A stretch of 64,000 nt of DNA from Chryseobacterium sp. c4a (GTDB lineage Bacteria; Bacteroidota; Bacteroidia; Flavobacteriales; Weeksellaceae): assembly GCF_009900745.1 (NCBI RefSeq), contig NZ_WXVU01000019.1, positions 1 to 64,000 of the forward strand, written 5' to 3'. Of this stretch, positions 1-7,467 are shown piece by piece; the first letter of the stretch is position 1, and each line of letters opens with the position of its first letter. Position numbers and translations under genes: made by a program. The notes under the pieces were generated by a model. That model worked only from the letters and a program-made list of their open reading frames with translations, did no database searches and was not told the origin of the DNA.

Positions 1-244
1 AAAATGCGCTAGCAGAAAGGGTTAATGGAATATTGAAACAAGAATTCCTTTTTTCTAAAACAAAGAATATTCAAGATCTAAACTTATTAGTAAAAGAAAG
101 TATTTATCTTTATAATACTAAAAGACCACATTTAAGTCTTAATATGGAAACGCCAGATAAAGTGCATAAAAAATCCGAAGAAATAAAATATCTCTCCGGA
201 TTAAATATTGTTTAATTTATGTCAACCTATTTTAGGACGACTCA
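1..244 (+). mobile_element. 3' end of an IS3-family insertion sequence
   Basis: The window opens inside a transposase frame and about 30 bases after its stop there is a tract, TGTCAACCTATTTTAGGACG followed by ACTCA, that looks like the right terminal inverted repeat: IS3-type ends finish in CA. The left end and the other repeat lie outside the window, so the repeat and any target duplication cannot be checked. The element would end about 11 bases downstream of the ilvE stop codon. The family assignment rests on the transposase sequence; the exact end is inferred. Confidence 0.65.
3..215 (+). CDS. IS3-family transposase OrfB, C-terminal part (cut by window edge)
   Basis: The open frame continues to the left edge and reads NALAERVNGILKQEF, the hallmark of the end of the DDE integrase core (rve) of IS3-family OrfB, including the final catalytic Glu of the DDE triad. 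It is followed by the usual C-terminal tail with YNTKRPH and an L-x-x-x-TP segment. About 70 residues are visible of a protein normally near 280. The TTG at position 33 is internal and not a start. The protein catalyses cut-and-copy transposition of its element. Whether the element is intact cannot be seen. Confidence 0.85.
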   Translation, partial: NALAERVNGILKQEFLFSKTKNIQDLNLLVKESIYLYNTKRPHLSLNMETPDKVHKKSEEIKYLSGLNIV

Positions 245-255
245 TTTAAATACTA

Positions 256-1326
256 TTAAACTGTTTCAAGAGCGTGATCTACTACAACTCTCCATCCGAA
301 TGGATCTTCAGAAAGGTTGTTTTGAAGATCTACTAAATCTTTCTTAAGGATAGCAGCATAGCTTTCTTCGTCAGATAATCTTGGAAGTGCTAATTTCTCA
401 CCTTCATATCCTAAAGCCTGGAACTGAGTGGTTACTACTGCAGTACCTACTCCCCATACTTCTTTAAGAGAACCATCTTTCAATGCTGCTATTACAGTTT
501 TTACTGGAATTGGTTCAACTTTTACTTCGATTCCTCTTTTCTTAGCTAATTGGATAAAGCTATCTCTTGTAACTCCGTCAAGGATTTTCTCAGATGTTGG
601 TGGTGTATAAATTGTATCGTTAATTCTTACAAACACATTCATAGTACCACTCTCTTCGAAATATTCGTGAGTTGCATCATCAGTCCAGATGATTTGCTCA
701 TATCCTTCTTCAATAGCTAATTGCGTTGGATAGAAAGAAGCCGCATAGTTACCTGCTGCTTTAGCAGAACCTACTCCTCCGTTTGCTGCTCTTGAATAAT
801 GATCAGAGATTTTTACAGATACCGGCTCTGAGTAGTAGCTTTTCGCTGGTGTTGCTACGATAGCAAACATATATTTTTCAGAAACTCTTGCTTTCAAAGC
901 TTCTTCTGTAGCAAAAATCAATGGTCTGATATATAAAGACATACCTTCTCCTTGAGGGATCCAGTCTCTGTCGATATCCACTAATGCTTTTAATCCGTCT
1001 AAAAACATTTCCTCAGTCACCTCAGGCATTGCAAGACGCTTCGCTGACTTATTGATACGTTCAAAATTCTTTTCAGGCCTGAAAAGGAAAACCTGCCCGT
1101 CTTTGTCTTTATAGGCTTTCATACCTTCAAAACAAGCTTGCCCATAGTTTACTCCCATCATAGCAGGTGTAAATGGTATTGGACCATAAGGAACTAATTT
1201 TACATCACCCCATTTTCCGTTTTCGTACTCACATATAATCATATGATCTATGAAGGTACCACCAAATGAAAAATTGTTTGGGTCAAATGTAGAAATTCTG
1301 GAGTTTTCAGTTTTTTGAATTATCAT
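256..1326 (-). CDS. ilvE: Branched-chain amino acid aminotransferase
   Basis: A 356-residue fold-type IV PLP aminotransferase that interconverts branched-chain amino acids and their 2-oxo acids with glutamate/2-oxoglutarate, in the cytoplasm. Visible motifs are the substrate-side segment SLYIRPLIFATEEAL, the PLP-lysine region GGVGSAKAAGNYAAS and the class IV signature area YFEESGTMNVFV, followed by GVTRDSF. Length fits the BCAT2-like branch of the family. The start ATG lies 26 bases from a TAnnTTTG box, so the gene appears monocistronic and divergent from mnmD. The downstream side is bounded by an IS end. The other ilv genes are not in the window. Confidence 0.93.
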   Translation of the reverse strand: MIIQKTENSRISTFDPNNFSFGGTFIDHMIICEYENGKWGDVKLVPYGPIPFTPAMMGVNYGQACFEGMKAYKDKDGQVFLFRPEKNFERINKSAKRLAMPEVTEEMFLDGLKALVDIDRDWIPQGEGMSLYIRPLIFATEEALKARVSEKYMFAIVATPAKSYYSEPVSVKISDHYSRAANGGVGSAKAAGNYAASFYPTQLAIEEGYEQIIWTDDATHEYFEESGTMNVFVRINDTIYTPPTSEKILDGVTRDSFIQLAKKRGIEVKVEPIPVKTVIAALKDGSLKEVWGVGTAVVTTQFQALGYEGEKLALPRLSDEESYAAILKKDLVDLQNNLSEDPFGWRVVVDHALETV

Positions 1327-1351
1327 TTTTTAAAATTTTTACGATGTTCTA

Positions 1352-1359
1352 CAAATTTA
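1352..1359 (-). promoter_or_regulatory. -7 box (TAAATTTG) for ilvE
   Basis: On the minus strand the sequence reads TTAAATTTGTAG; TAAATTTG matches the Bacteroidota housekeeping -7 consensus TAnnTTTG. It lies 26 bases before the ilvE ATG and faces the matching box of mnmD, giving a divergent promoter pair in an AT-rich 85-base gap. No clear -33 TTTG was identified. Confidence 0.5.
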
Positions 1360-1390
1360 ACATAATTTTCTAAATATAAAAATTTTAGAG

Positions 1391-1398
1391 TAAATTTG
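1391..1398 (+). promoter_or_regulatory. -7 box (TAAATTTG) for mnmD
   Basis: TAAATTTG matches TAnnTTTG exactly and ends 13 bases before the TTG start of mnmD. This would give a very short leader of roughly 7-8 bases. The divergent ilvE promoter lies 32 bases away. Confidence 0.5.
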
Positions 1399-1411
1399 AC
1401 AAAAAATTAGC

Positions 1412-2086
1412 TTGAAAAGAGAAATTAAGACCACAAAAGACGGAAGTAAAACACTATTTATCAGTGATTTAGATGAAAATTACCATTCTCACAACGGTGC
1501 TCTTCAGGAAGCAGAACACGTGTTTATCAAAAATGGATTAAATCTAGTAAATGATTACGAAATTAATATTTTAGAACTAGGTTTTGGAACAGGTTTGAAT
1601 GTTTTAGTGACAATTAATGAATATTTAAAAACTGACAAAAATCATGTCATTAATTATTTTTCGCTGGAAAAATACCCCATAAATGAATCCGAAGTTAACG
1701 ATTTAGCGTACTTTGAGCTTTTTGATAACCCAGAGTTTAAAAATATTTATCAGAAAATTCATCTATCAGATTGGGAAAAGTCAGTAGAAATCATTAGTGG
1801 ATTCAACCTTAAAAAGATAGAATGTGACTTTTTCGACCTAAAGAACATAGATCTGCCTGCCATCAATCTTGTTTATTTCGACTGTTTCGGTGCAAGAGCA
1901 CAACCAGACCTCTGGGAAAAGCCCCTATTTGAATTGGTAACTGACAAAATGGCCATTAACGGATTATTAACGACGTACTCTTCTAAAGGCAGTGTAAGAA
2001 GAATCCTAAAGGAGCTTAATTTTCAAGTAGAAAAAAAACAAGGGCCTCCAGGGAAAAGAGAGATGATCAATGCCATAAAACTATAA
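1412..2086 (+). CDS. mnmD: tRNA (5-methylaminomethyl-2-thiouridine) methyltransferase, stand-alone MnmD
   Basis: A 224-residue class I SAM methyltransferase of the MnmC N-terminal (DUF752) family, predicted to make the last methylation of mnm5s2U34 in tRNA anticodons. Motif I is LELGFGTGLNVLV. The family-specific stretch VYFDCFGARAQPDLW and the C-terminal TYSSKGSVRR and GPPGKREM segments are present. In gamma-proteobacteria this domain is fused to an FAD oxidase (MnmC); here it stands alone, as is normal for Bacteroidota. The start is TTG at 1412, the only sensible one just after the -7 box; no ATG precedes the conserved region. Confidence 0.88.
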   Translation: MKREIKTTKDGSKTLFISDLDENYHSHNGALQEAEHVFIKNGLNLVNDYEINILELGFGTGLNVLVTINEYLKTDKNHVINYFSLEKYPINESEVNDLAYFELFDNPEFKNIYQKIHLSDWEKSVEIISGFNLKKIECDFFDLKNIDLPAINLVYFDCFGARAQPDLWEKPLFELVTDKMAINGLLTTYSSKGSVRRILKELNFQVEKKQGPPGKREMINAIKL

Positions 2087-2198
2087 AATCACTAAGGGTT
2101 AAAAATAAGTTGTATTCTCTTTATTTTTACCCTTTCAACAATATTCTCCTCGCAAAAATTCCTTACCTTAGCTATACAAAATATTATACATTATATAT

Positions 2199-2615
2199 AT
2201 GATAGACAAGATCAACATTAGAGTGTATGGCTGTGCAGTAAAAGATAAAAAAGTTTTGACTCTATTTGAGGAATATGCAGGTGAACCTTTAGTGAAATTT
2301 CCAGGTGGCGGATTAGAGTATGGTGAAGGAACGTTGGAATGTCTGCACCGCGAATTCGATGAAGAGCTGAATGTGAAAGTAGATATTGTAGAACACTTCT
2401 ATACCCAGGAAAATTTTCTGGTTTCTCGCTTCAGAGAAAATGAACAACTTCTTACCATATATTATATAGTAAATATTGTGGATGAAAAAGAGTTTCTTAT
2501 TTTGGATCCATGTATCGAAAAAACAGAATGGATGGACATTGACAGACCAGACAATCCTTTTCCTCTTCCTATCGATAAAATCGTATTTGATAAATTAAAA
2601 GAAAAATTCCTGTAA
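2199..2615 (+). CDS. Nudix hydrolase
   Basis: A 138-residue protein with a Nudix box running from GGGLEYGEGTLECLHREFDE through EELNV: the G-x5-E-x7-REFDEEL core that binds divalent metal is complete, with Asn replacing the usual Gly of REUXEEXGU. Enzymes of this fold hydrolyse nucleoside diphosphate-X compounds. The length is that of a single-domain enzyme, and nothing in the sequence or neighbours fixes the substrate. It ends in a bidirectional terminator shared with the convergent DUF4294 gene. Confidence 0.9.
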   Translation: MIDKINIRVYGCAVKDKKVLTLFEEYAGEPLVKFPGGGLEYGEGTLECLHREFDEELNVKVDIVEHFYTQENFLVSRFRENEQLLTIYYIVNIVDEKEFLILDPCIEKTEWMDIDRPDNPFPLPIDKIVFDKLKEKFL

Positions 2616-2640
2616 GTGATCTTACAGGAATTTTATTTTA
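2605..2640. terminator. Bidirectional terminator between the Nudix and DUF4294 genes
   Basis: A perfect 12-bp stem AATTCCTGTAAG / CTTACAGGAATT with a TGAT loop is followed by a T-rich tract on both strands. It overlaps the Nudix stop codon and lies just past the stop of the convergent gene. Confidence 0.8.
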
Positions 2641-3345
2641 TTATTTTTTGACTTTAAAATCACTTGCCCCCGGATAAGGTTTCAAATACCCTGAATTCCA
2701 ATTAGACTGCAATAATGATTCTACAAATTCATCGGTTCTATTTTTATGAGGGTCATATCGTTCTTTCAAATCAATATCAGCCATTTTCCCTTTCAAATTC
2801 CACCAAAAGGCACTAAACCCTCCTCTTAATTCTTTAATGATCTCGTACACATTTTTACCTGTAGCTCTGTTCATCAGTTTGGCAAAAACCTGCCCTTCGG
2901 TAGTGGTAAGATCTCTTAACTGCTTTTCATATTGATCAGCAAGCATATTTTGTCTTTCTCTTACAAATTTCCTCTTTGCCTTATTATCCAAATCATTCAT
3001 GTCTACTTGAATGTCTCTGTATTGCTGTAAAGCAGTTACAAATAACGGATATACTCTATATAACTTCTTATTTAAGAAATAATAGTAATTCTTATCCAAT
3101 TGATTATTAAACCTTGGTTTATTCACCAAAACCAATTCATCCATCACCACTACAGGCTCTCCGTTAACTTCATAGATCTTAACTTTCTGCTGTTCGTCGT
3201 AATAATATTTATTACCAAATTCATCTACTTTCAAAGATTCAGCGGGGTATTGATTCAATGGTTTTGCCACCACGGTATCCTTCTGTCCAAAAACACTGAC
3301 TCCAAAAAAGAACATAAAAAGACAGATAATCTTACTAAAATTCAT
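2641..3345 (-). CDS. DUF4294 family exported protein
   Basis: The ATG at 3345 gives a signal peptide, MNFSKIICLFMFFFGVSVFG, cleaved before Gln, and a mature protein of about 215 residues. A frame extending upstream to 3381 adds twelve residues before the signal peptide and is less likely. The body matches the Bacteroidota DUF4294 family as I remember it, with NKYYYDEQQKVKIYEV near the start and the conserved FSAFWWNLKGKMADIDLKERYDP stretch broken across the C-terminal third. No enzyme motif is visible; a periplasmic or outer-membrane-associated role is inferred from the signal. It is convergent with the Nudix gene and divergent from the peptidase gene, 51 bases away. Confidence 0.75.
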   Translation of the reverse strand: MNFSKIICLFMFFFGVSVFGQKDTVVAKPLNQYPAESLKVDEFGNKYYYDEQQKVKIYEVNGEPVVVMDELVLVNKPRFNNQLDKNYYYFLNKKLYRVYPLFVTALQQYRDIQVDMNDLDNKAKRKFVRERQNMLADQYEKQLRDLTTTEGQVFAKLMNRATGKNVYEIIKELRGGFSAFWWNLKGKMADIDLKERYDPHKNRTDEFVESLLQSNWNSGYLKPYPGASDFKVKK

Positions 3346-3396
3346 TATTTTTACACTTATAAGAACAAAAATTAAACGCAAAAATCATTCCTTTTT

Positions 3397-4470
3397 ATGA
3401 AATTTGAAAAGAAATCTTTGAAATTTTTAGAAAAATATCTAAACACTTCATCACCAACAGGTTACGAACACAAAGGACAAGAAGTTTGGATGGACTACAT
3501 CAGACCTTATGTAGACAAAATTGAAGTAGATCATTACGGAACATGTTATGGCATCATCAATCCTGAAGCAGAATTTAAAGTAGTGATTGAAGCCCATGCT
3601 GATGAAATCTCCTGGTATGTTAACTATATTACAGATGACGGACTTATTTATGTTATCAGAAACGGAGGCTCGGATCAGACTATTGCTCCATCAAAGGTAG
3701 TACACATTCATGGAGAAAACGGAATTGTAAAAGGAGTATTCGGATGGCCAGCAATCCATACAAGAACAAATCAAAATGAACCTACCCCTAAAATAGAAAA
3801 CATCTTCATAGACTGCGGAGCCACTTCTAAAAAAGAAGTAGAAGAAATGGGAATTTTTGTAGGATGCATGATTACTTATCCTGATGAGTTCTTCGAGATG
3901 AATGACAGATATTTTGTTTGCAGAGCTCTTGACAACAGAATCGGAGGCTTTATGATTGCTGAAGTGGCAAGACTTTTAAAAGAAAACAAAAAATCAATTC
4001 CATTTGGTCTTTATATCACCAATTCCGTTCAGGAGGAGGTAGGTCTGTACGGCGCAGATATGATTGCTGACACGATCAAACCTAATATTGCAATTGTAAC
4101 TGATGTTACTCACGATACCACTACTCCAATGATCGAGAAAAAGAAAGAAGGAGATCAAAAATGTGGTGCAGGCCCGGTTGTATTCTTTGCACCAAGCGTT
4201 CATCACACCATTAGAGAATTGATTATTGATACCGCAAAAACTAAAAAGATCCCTTATCAGAGAGCAGCTGCAAGCAGAGCTACGGGAACAGATACGGATG
4301 CTTTTGCTCATTCTAATGGCGGGGTGCCAAGTGCTTTAATTTCCCTACCTTTGCGTTACATGCATACAACAGTTGAAATGGTCTCTAAAGAAGACGTAGG
4401 AAATGTTATCAAGCTGATCTACGAAACAGTTCTGAAGATTAAACCGGAAATGAAACTGAAATATCATTAA
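3397..4470 (+). CDS. M42 family metallo-aminopeptidase
   Basis: A 357-residue cytoplasmic peptidase of the M42 (glutamyl aminopeptidase/cellulase M-like) family. The dinuclear metal and catalytic residues are visible in order: EAHADE (His67, Asp69), CRALDNRIGG, VQEEVGLYGA (catalytic Glu-Glu), VTDVTHD and YMHTTVEMV near the end. M42 enzymes form large tetrahedral dodecamers that trim peptides from the N terminus. Specificity cannot be read from sequence. Length and spacing of motifs are normal. It is followed by a long imperfect palindrome before rpe. Confidence 0.9.
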   Translation: MKFEKKSLKFLEKYLNTSSPTGYEHKGQEVWMDYIRPYVDKIEVDHYGTCYGIINPEAEFKVVIEAHADEISWYVNYITDDGLIYVIRNGGSDQTIAPSKVVHIHGENGIVKGVFGWPAIHTRTNQNEPTPKIENIFIDCGATSKKEVEEMGIFVGCMITYPDEFFEMNDRYFVCRALDNRIGGFMIAEVARLLKENKKSIPFGLYITNSVQEEVGLYGADMIADTIKPNIAIVTDVTHDTTTPMIEKKKEGDQKCGAGPVVFFAPSVHHTIRELIIDTAKTKKIPYQRAAASRATGTDTDAFAHSNGGVPSALISLPLRYMHTTVEMVSKEDVGNVIKLIYETVLKIKPEMKLKYH

Positions 4471-4478
4471 TAGGAGAA

Positions 4479-4557
4479 AGAACAAAGAGTAAAGAGAAAA
4501 GACTTAAAGTCATACATGATTAAACATCAAGTGTCTTTATTCTTTTCTCTTTATTCT
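4479..4557. repeat. Intergenic imperfect palindrome upstream of rpe
   Basis: Two 25-base arms (4479-4503 and 4533-4557) pair with four mismatches around a 29-base loop; the left arm contains AGTAAAGAGAAAAGAC. The arms are purine/pyrimidine segregated and lack a terminal T tract, so this looks more like a mobile palindromic repeat than a simple terminator. It lies between the M42 peptidase stop and rpe. Confidence 0.55.
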
Positions 4558-4585
4558 AACATCTAATATTAAGTAAAAAGTAAAA

Positions 4586-5236
4586 ATGAAAACGAAGCTT
4601 ATTGCTCCATCCCTTTTATCCGCAGACTTTGGGAACCTGCAAAGAGACATTGAAATGTTGAACAGATCTCAGGCAGACTGGTTCCATATTGATGTAATGG
4701 ACGGTAGATTTGTCCCTAACATTTCATTTGGTTTTCCGGTAATGAAAACTGTTCAGCAACATGCTAAAAAATTCGTAGATGTTCACTTGATGATCGTTGA
4801 ACCGGAAAAATATGTTGATGAATTCATCAACCATGGTGCTGACCTTGTTTCTGTGCATTATGAAGCATGTACTCACCTTCACAGAACGATTCACCACATT
4901 CAGAGCAAAGGAGCAAAAGCTGGTGTTGTTTTAAATCCTTCTACTCCTGTTTTAATGCTTGAAGATATCATTGCAGATGTAGATCTTGTATTATTAATGA
5001 GTGTAAATCCAGGATTTGGAGGACAGAAATTCATCGAAAACACATATAAAAAGATCGCAGAAACAAAAGATTTAATCTTAAGCAATAACTCAACAGCCCT
5101 TATTGAAGTAGATGGTGGAGTAAATCTTGACAATGCTTCTAAGTTATTCGAAGCTGGAGCCGATGTATTGGTTGCAGGAAATGCTGTATTCTCTGCTGAA
5201 AGCCCGGAAAGAACTATTGAACTTTTAAAGATCTAA
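4586..5236 (+). CDS. rpe: Ribulose-phosphate 3-epimerase
   Basis: A 216-residue TIM-barrel enzyme that interconverts ribulose 5-phosphate and xylulose 5-phosphate in the pentose phosphate pathway. Diagnostic segments are APSLLSADFGNL, HIDVMDGRFVPNISFG (metal His and catalytic Asp), VHLMI, SVNPGFGGQKF and EVDGGVN (second catalytic Asp). Length and motif order are canonical. It is monocistronic, ended by a clear hairpin terminator 25 bases after the stop. Confidence 0.96.
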   Translation: MKTKLIAPSLLSADFGNLQRDIEMLNRSQADWFHIDVMDGRFVPNISFGFPVMKTVQQHAKKFVDVHLMIVEPEKYVDEFINHGADLVSVHYEACTHLHRTIHHIQSKGAKAGVVLNPSTPVLMLEDIIADVDLVLLMSVNPGFGGQKFIENTYKKIAETKDLILSNNSTALIEVDGGVNLDNASKLFEAGADVLVAGNAVFSAESPERTIELLKI

Positions 5237-5260
5237 AAAATATAAGTTTAAGAAGACAAA

Positions 5261-5288
5261 AGGCAGTTCCGATGGAACTGCCTTTTTC
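5261..5288 (+). terminator. Terminator of rpe
   Basis: The perfect stem AGGCAGTTCC / GGAACTGCCT with a GAT loop is followed by TTTTC, a rho-independent terminator directly after rpe. The remaining 160 bases up to the next gene show nothing else. Confidence 0.85.
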
Positions 5289-5451
5289 AATAGAATTTGA
5301 GTCGTCTTGGTTATTAATTTTTTTTCAAAATTATTTAATGTCTAAATTTCTCCTTACTAACAACACAAAGATCTGAATAAAATCAACTTCAGTCAATCCG
5401 TAAAAATACGGAATTTCAACCTGGGTATTTCCACCTATTACAGAATCAATA

Positions 5452-5940
5452 CTACTCTTTATGCCAAATACAGCCGCAAACAACCAATGTTATACTGATC
5501 ACTGAAAAAACAGTTCTTATATTATTCAGAAAGTTCCATCTGTTTTCAAAATTGTCACGCATTTGTTTAATAGCCTCTGTAGCAGATCCGGAAATATCAA
5601 ATTGGTCAAGTTGGTCATTCATAGGAACGTTTCCAACTACAGTAACTCCGAAAACACCTATAAGATAAGCCAATGTTGCCAGTAAAAGAAAAATAAAAAC
5701 AGACTGCTCCCCTCTTAGAAAGAAAGTAGAGATCGGAAGAAGAATGGCAGTTCCCATAAAACTCATAAAGAATACAGGATTTAAAATTTCTTTATTAATA
5801 CTCTGCATTGCTTTCAGATATTCGGCATCAGATAATTTTCCCAATCCAAGAACTACAGAGCATGAATAAGCATAGAAAAGTCCAGCTATAAGAGCTGTAA
5901 GCACCGCCGTAATGATTAATAGTACAGTTGTCATTTTCAT
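5452..5940 (-). CDS. DUF1772 (anthrone oxygenase-like) membrane protein
   Basis: A 162-residue protein with four predicted membrane helices (about residues 4-26, 53-70, 80-105 and 138-158), the conserved ITAVLTALIAGLFYAYSCSV start and the loop with VPMNDQLDQF, all typical of DUF1772. Members are annotated as anthrone oxygenase-like from a distant fungal relative, but no reaction is established for bacterial ones. The start lies 25 bases after the MNIO stop on the same strand and there is no terminator between, so it is probably the third gene of the peptide-MNIO operon. A role in export, redox supply or maturation of the peptide is inference only. Confidence 0.75.
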   Translation of the reverse strand: MKMTTVLLIITAVLTALIAGLFYAYSCSVVLGLGKLSDAEYLKAMQSINKEILNPVFFMSFMGTAILLPISTFFLRGEQSVFIFLLLATLAYLIGVFGVTVVGNVPMNDQLDQFDISGSATEAIKQMRDNFENRWNFLNNIRTVFSVISITLVVCGCIWHKE

Positions 5941-5965
5941 ATAATTTGGTTTGTGATTATCAGTT

Positions 5966-7063
5966 TTAATATGGATTCCATTTTTTGATAATATTCTGAG
6001 CTGTGAGAATCATTTCCGGATCCCAATCCTTTGTTTTAAAATAATGAAATTCATGATTTTTGATCGATTCAACATTGACATGATCAAACAATAATTTTGT
6101 AAGCAATGTCTGTTCATCATACAAACCCTTATCCTCTAAAGGTTTTTTTGAAATTTTTATTTCTTTTTTGATCCATGAATTTCTATCAAAAATCTTCCAG
6201 TCCATGGAATCTATTATCATTTTAACCTTTCTAAAATCATCCAAAAAGTCACTTCTTTTTTCTTCTGTATCGATCGTATGTCCAAGTCTTTCAATAATAA
6301 CGTATTCCAGATTTTTACATTGAGATAAAACGAAAGGCAATATAGACAGGATCTCTTCAGGAATTATATCATCGTGAGTATCTCTACGTATAGGTTTCTT
6401 TCCGTATATACTCTCCTGCCAGCTTCCTCCTGAGAGATGAATTTCTTTAATTTTATTTAATGGGTATAGTTTGATTATATCCTCCATTCCCACTTTAAAA
6501 TTACAAGCCTGGCAATAGATATTATGAAGATCAAGAATCAGGAATCCATCAGAATCTTCTGTAAGTTTATCAAGAAATAACCCTTGCTCCATCACATCAT
6601 CCAGAGAAAATGAGAAAGCAAGGTTTTCTATACCCACAGGAACCTGTACAGCGTCTTGTAACCTATGAAGTCTGTCTTTTCCAATCTCTAGTGTTTTTGA
6701 ATGCAAAGAAACCGGTAATGGCACTCCCTCATGAAAGTTTTCGGTATTCATGAAACCGAAATGTTCCGTGATATGATTATATTTTCTTTTACGAAGCTCA
6801 TCTCTTAATTTTCCCAACCAGATCTCCTGTCTTTCATTCCAAAGGGCATCAAATAACGAATAGTAAACCCCATGCCCAATCAGACGATTATTTCCGGCAT
6901 AAAAGTTTAATAGATCACTCAGCCAACCTGGCTCTTCTGCATTATAGAATGTATCAAATGACCATTCGAACACTTCAACAGAATTGCTTTGCAGCAATGG
7001 CAAAACAGCAGAAACAAATTCTGCTTCTGCCATCATAGATAATCCTAACAGTGGCTTTCCCAT
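5966..7063 (-). CDS. DUF692 / MNIO multinuclear non-heme iron oxidase, predicted RiPP-modifying enzyme
   Basis: A 365-residue protein whose first 280 residues carry the DUF692 TIM-barrel motifs in order: IGHGVYYS (His64), HITEHFGF (Glu100, His101), GIENLAF (Glu146, Asn147), LILDLHN (Asp178, Asn181), KEIHLSGG (His209), RRDTHDD (Asp228, His230) and VIIERLGH (Glu258). These are the expected iron ligands of the family that includes MbnB, TglH and ChrH, which oxidise cysteines in precursor peptides. The last 85 residues extend beyond the usual length. The ATG lies three bases after the stop of the small CPACG peptide gene, so the two are probably translationally coupled. The peptide is the obvious substrate candidate; this is inferred from context. 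Confidence 0.85.
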   Translation of the reverse strand: MGKPLLGLSMMAEAEFVSAVLPLLQSNSVEVFEWSFDTFYNAEEPGWLSDLLNFYAGNNRLIGHGVYYSLFDALWNERQEIWLGKLRDELRKRKYNHITEHFGFMNTENFHEGVPLPVSLHSKTLEIGKDRLHRLQDAVQVPVGIENLAFSFSLDDVMEQGLFLDKLTEDSDGFLILDLHNIYCQACNFKVGMEDIIKLYPLNKIKEIHLSGGSWQESIYGKKPIRRDTHDDIIPEEILSILPFVLSQCKNLEYVIIERLGHTIDTEEKRSDFLDDFRKVKMIIDSMDWKIFDRNSWIKKEIKISKKPLEDKGLYDEQTLLTKLLFDHVNVESIKNHEFHYFKTKDWDPEMILTAQNIIKKWNPY

Positions 7064-7066
7064 ATC

Positions 7067-7291
7067 CTATCCCTTACCACAAGCCGGACAAGAAAAACCT
7101 TTAATCCTAACTGTATCTCTTTTAGCAACCGCCTTTGGAGTAATAGGCTTGGGTTTTTCTGGGCTTTCAGGAATAGGAGCCACTTTTTTTACTTTTTTCA
7201 CTGGCTTTTTTGTTTTTGTAGCAGGTTTTGTACTTTGTGCAGAAACCCCCACTGCCAATAAGCTCGCCATTAATAATGCTGGAATTTTCAT
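7067..7291 (-). CDS. Small secreted peptide with C-terminal CPACGKG, candidate MNIO substrate
   Basis: A 74-residue protein in three parts: a Sec signal peptide, MKIPALLMASLLAVGVSAQ; a Lys/Pro/Thr/Ala-rich linker (residues 20-57, repeated KKP/KKV/KPK); and a short tail, VRIKGFSCPACGKG, with the only two cysteines (68 and 71). The layout of leader, linker and Cys-x-x-Cys core at the extreme C terminus, placed three bases before a DUF692/MNIO gene, is that of a RiPP precursor. The Cys pair could instead be an unmodified metal or disulfide site. The sequence resembles, from memory, the two-Cys precursor modified by ChrH in another Chryseobacterium; identity with that system is not established here. 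Confidence 0.8.
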   Translation of the reverse strand: MKIPALLMASLLAVGVSAQSTKPATKTKKPVKKVKKVAPIPESPEKPKPITPKAVAKRDTVRIKGFSCPACGKG

Positions 7292-7419
7292 AATTGTTTT
7301 TTTTAAGAAAATTTTGCAATAAACGTTCCATTTATTTACAGCTTAAAAGTACAACAATTTATCATTCAATATTTTGTTTTTGTAAGATGGTGCAAAAGCT
7401 TATTGCTATAAAAAACAAA

Positions 7420-7443
7420 ATCCGGAGAAATTATTCTCCGGAT
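7420..7443 (-). terminator. Terminator of ndk
   Basis: The stem TCCGGAGAA / TTCTCCGGA with an ATTA-type loop lies 25 bases past the ndk stop. On the minus strand it runs into TTTTGTTTTTT. The T-rich plus-strand side could also act on leftward or rightward transcripts. Confidence 0.8.
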
Positions 7444-7467
7444 CTTTTATTTTGTAAGATAATTTTC

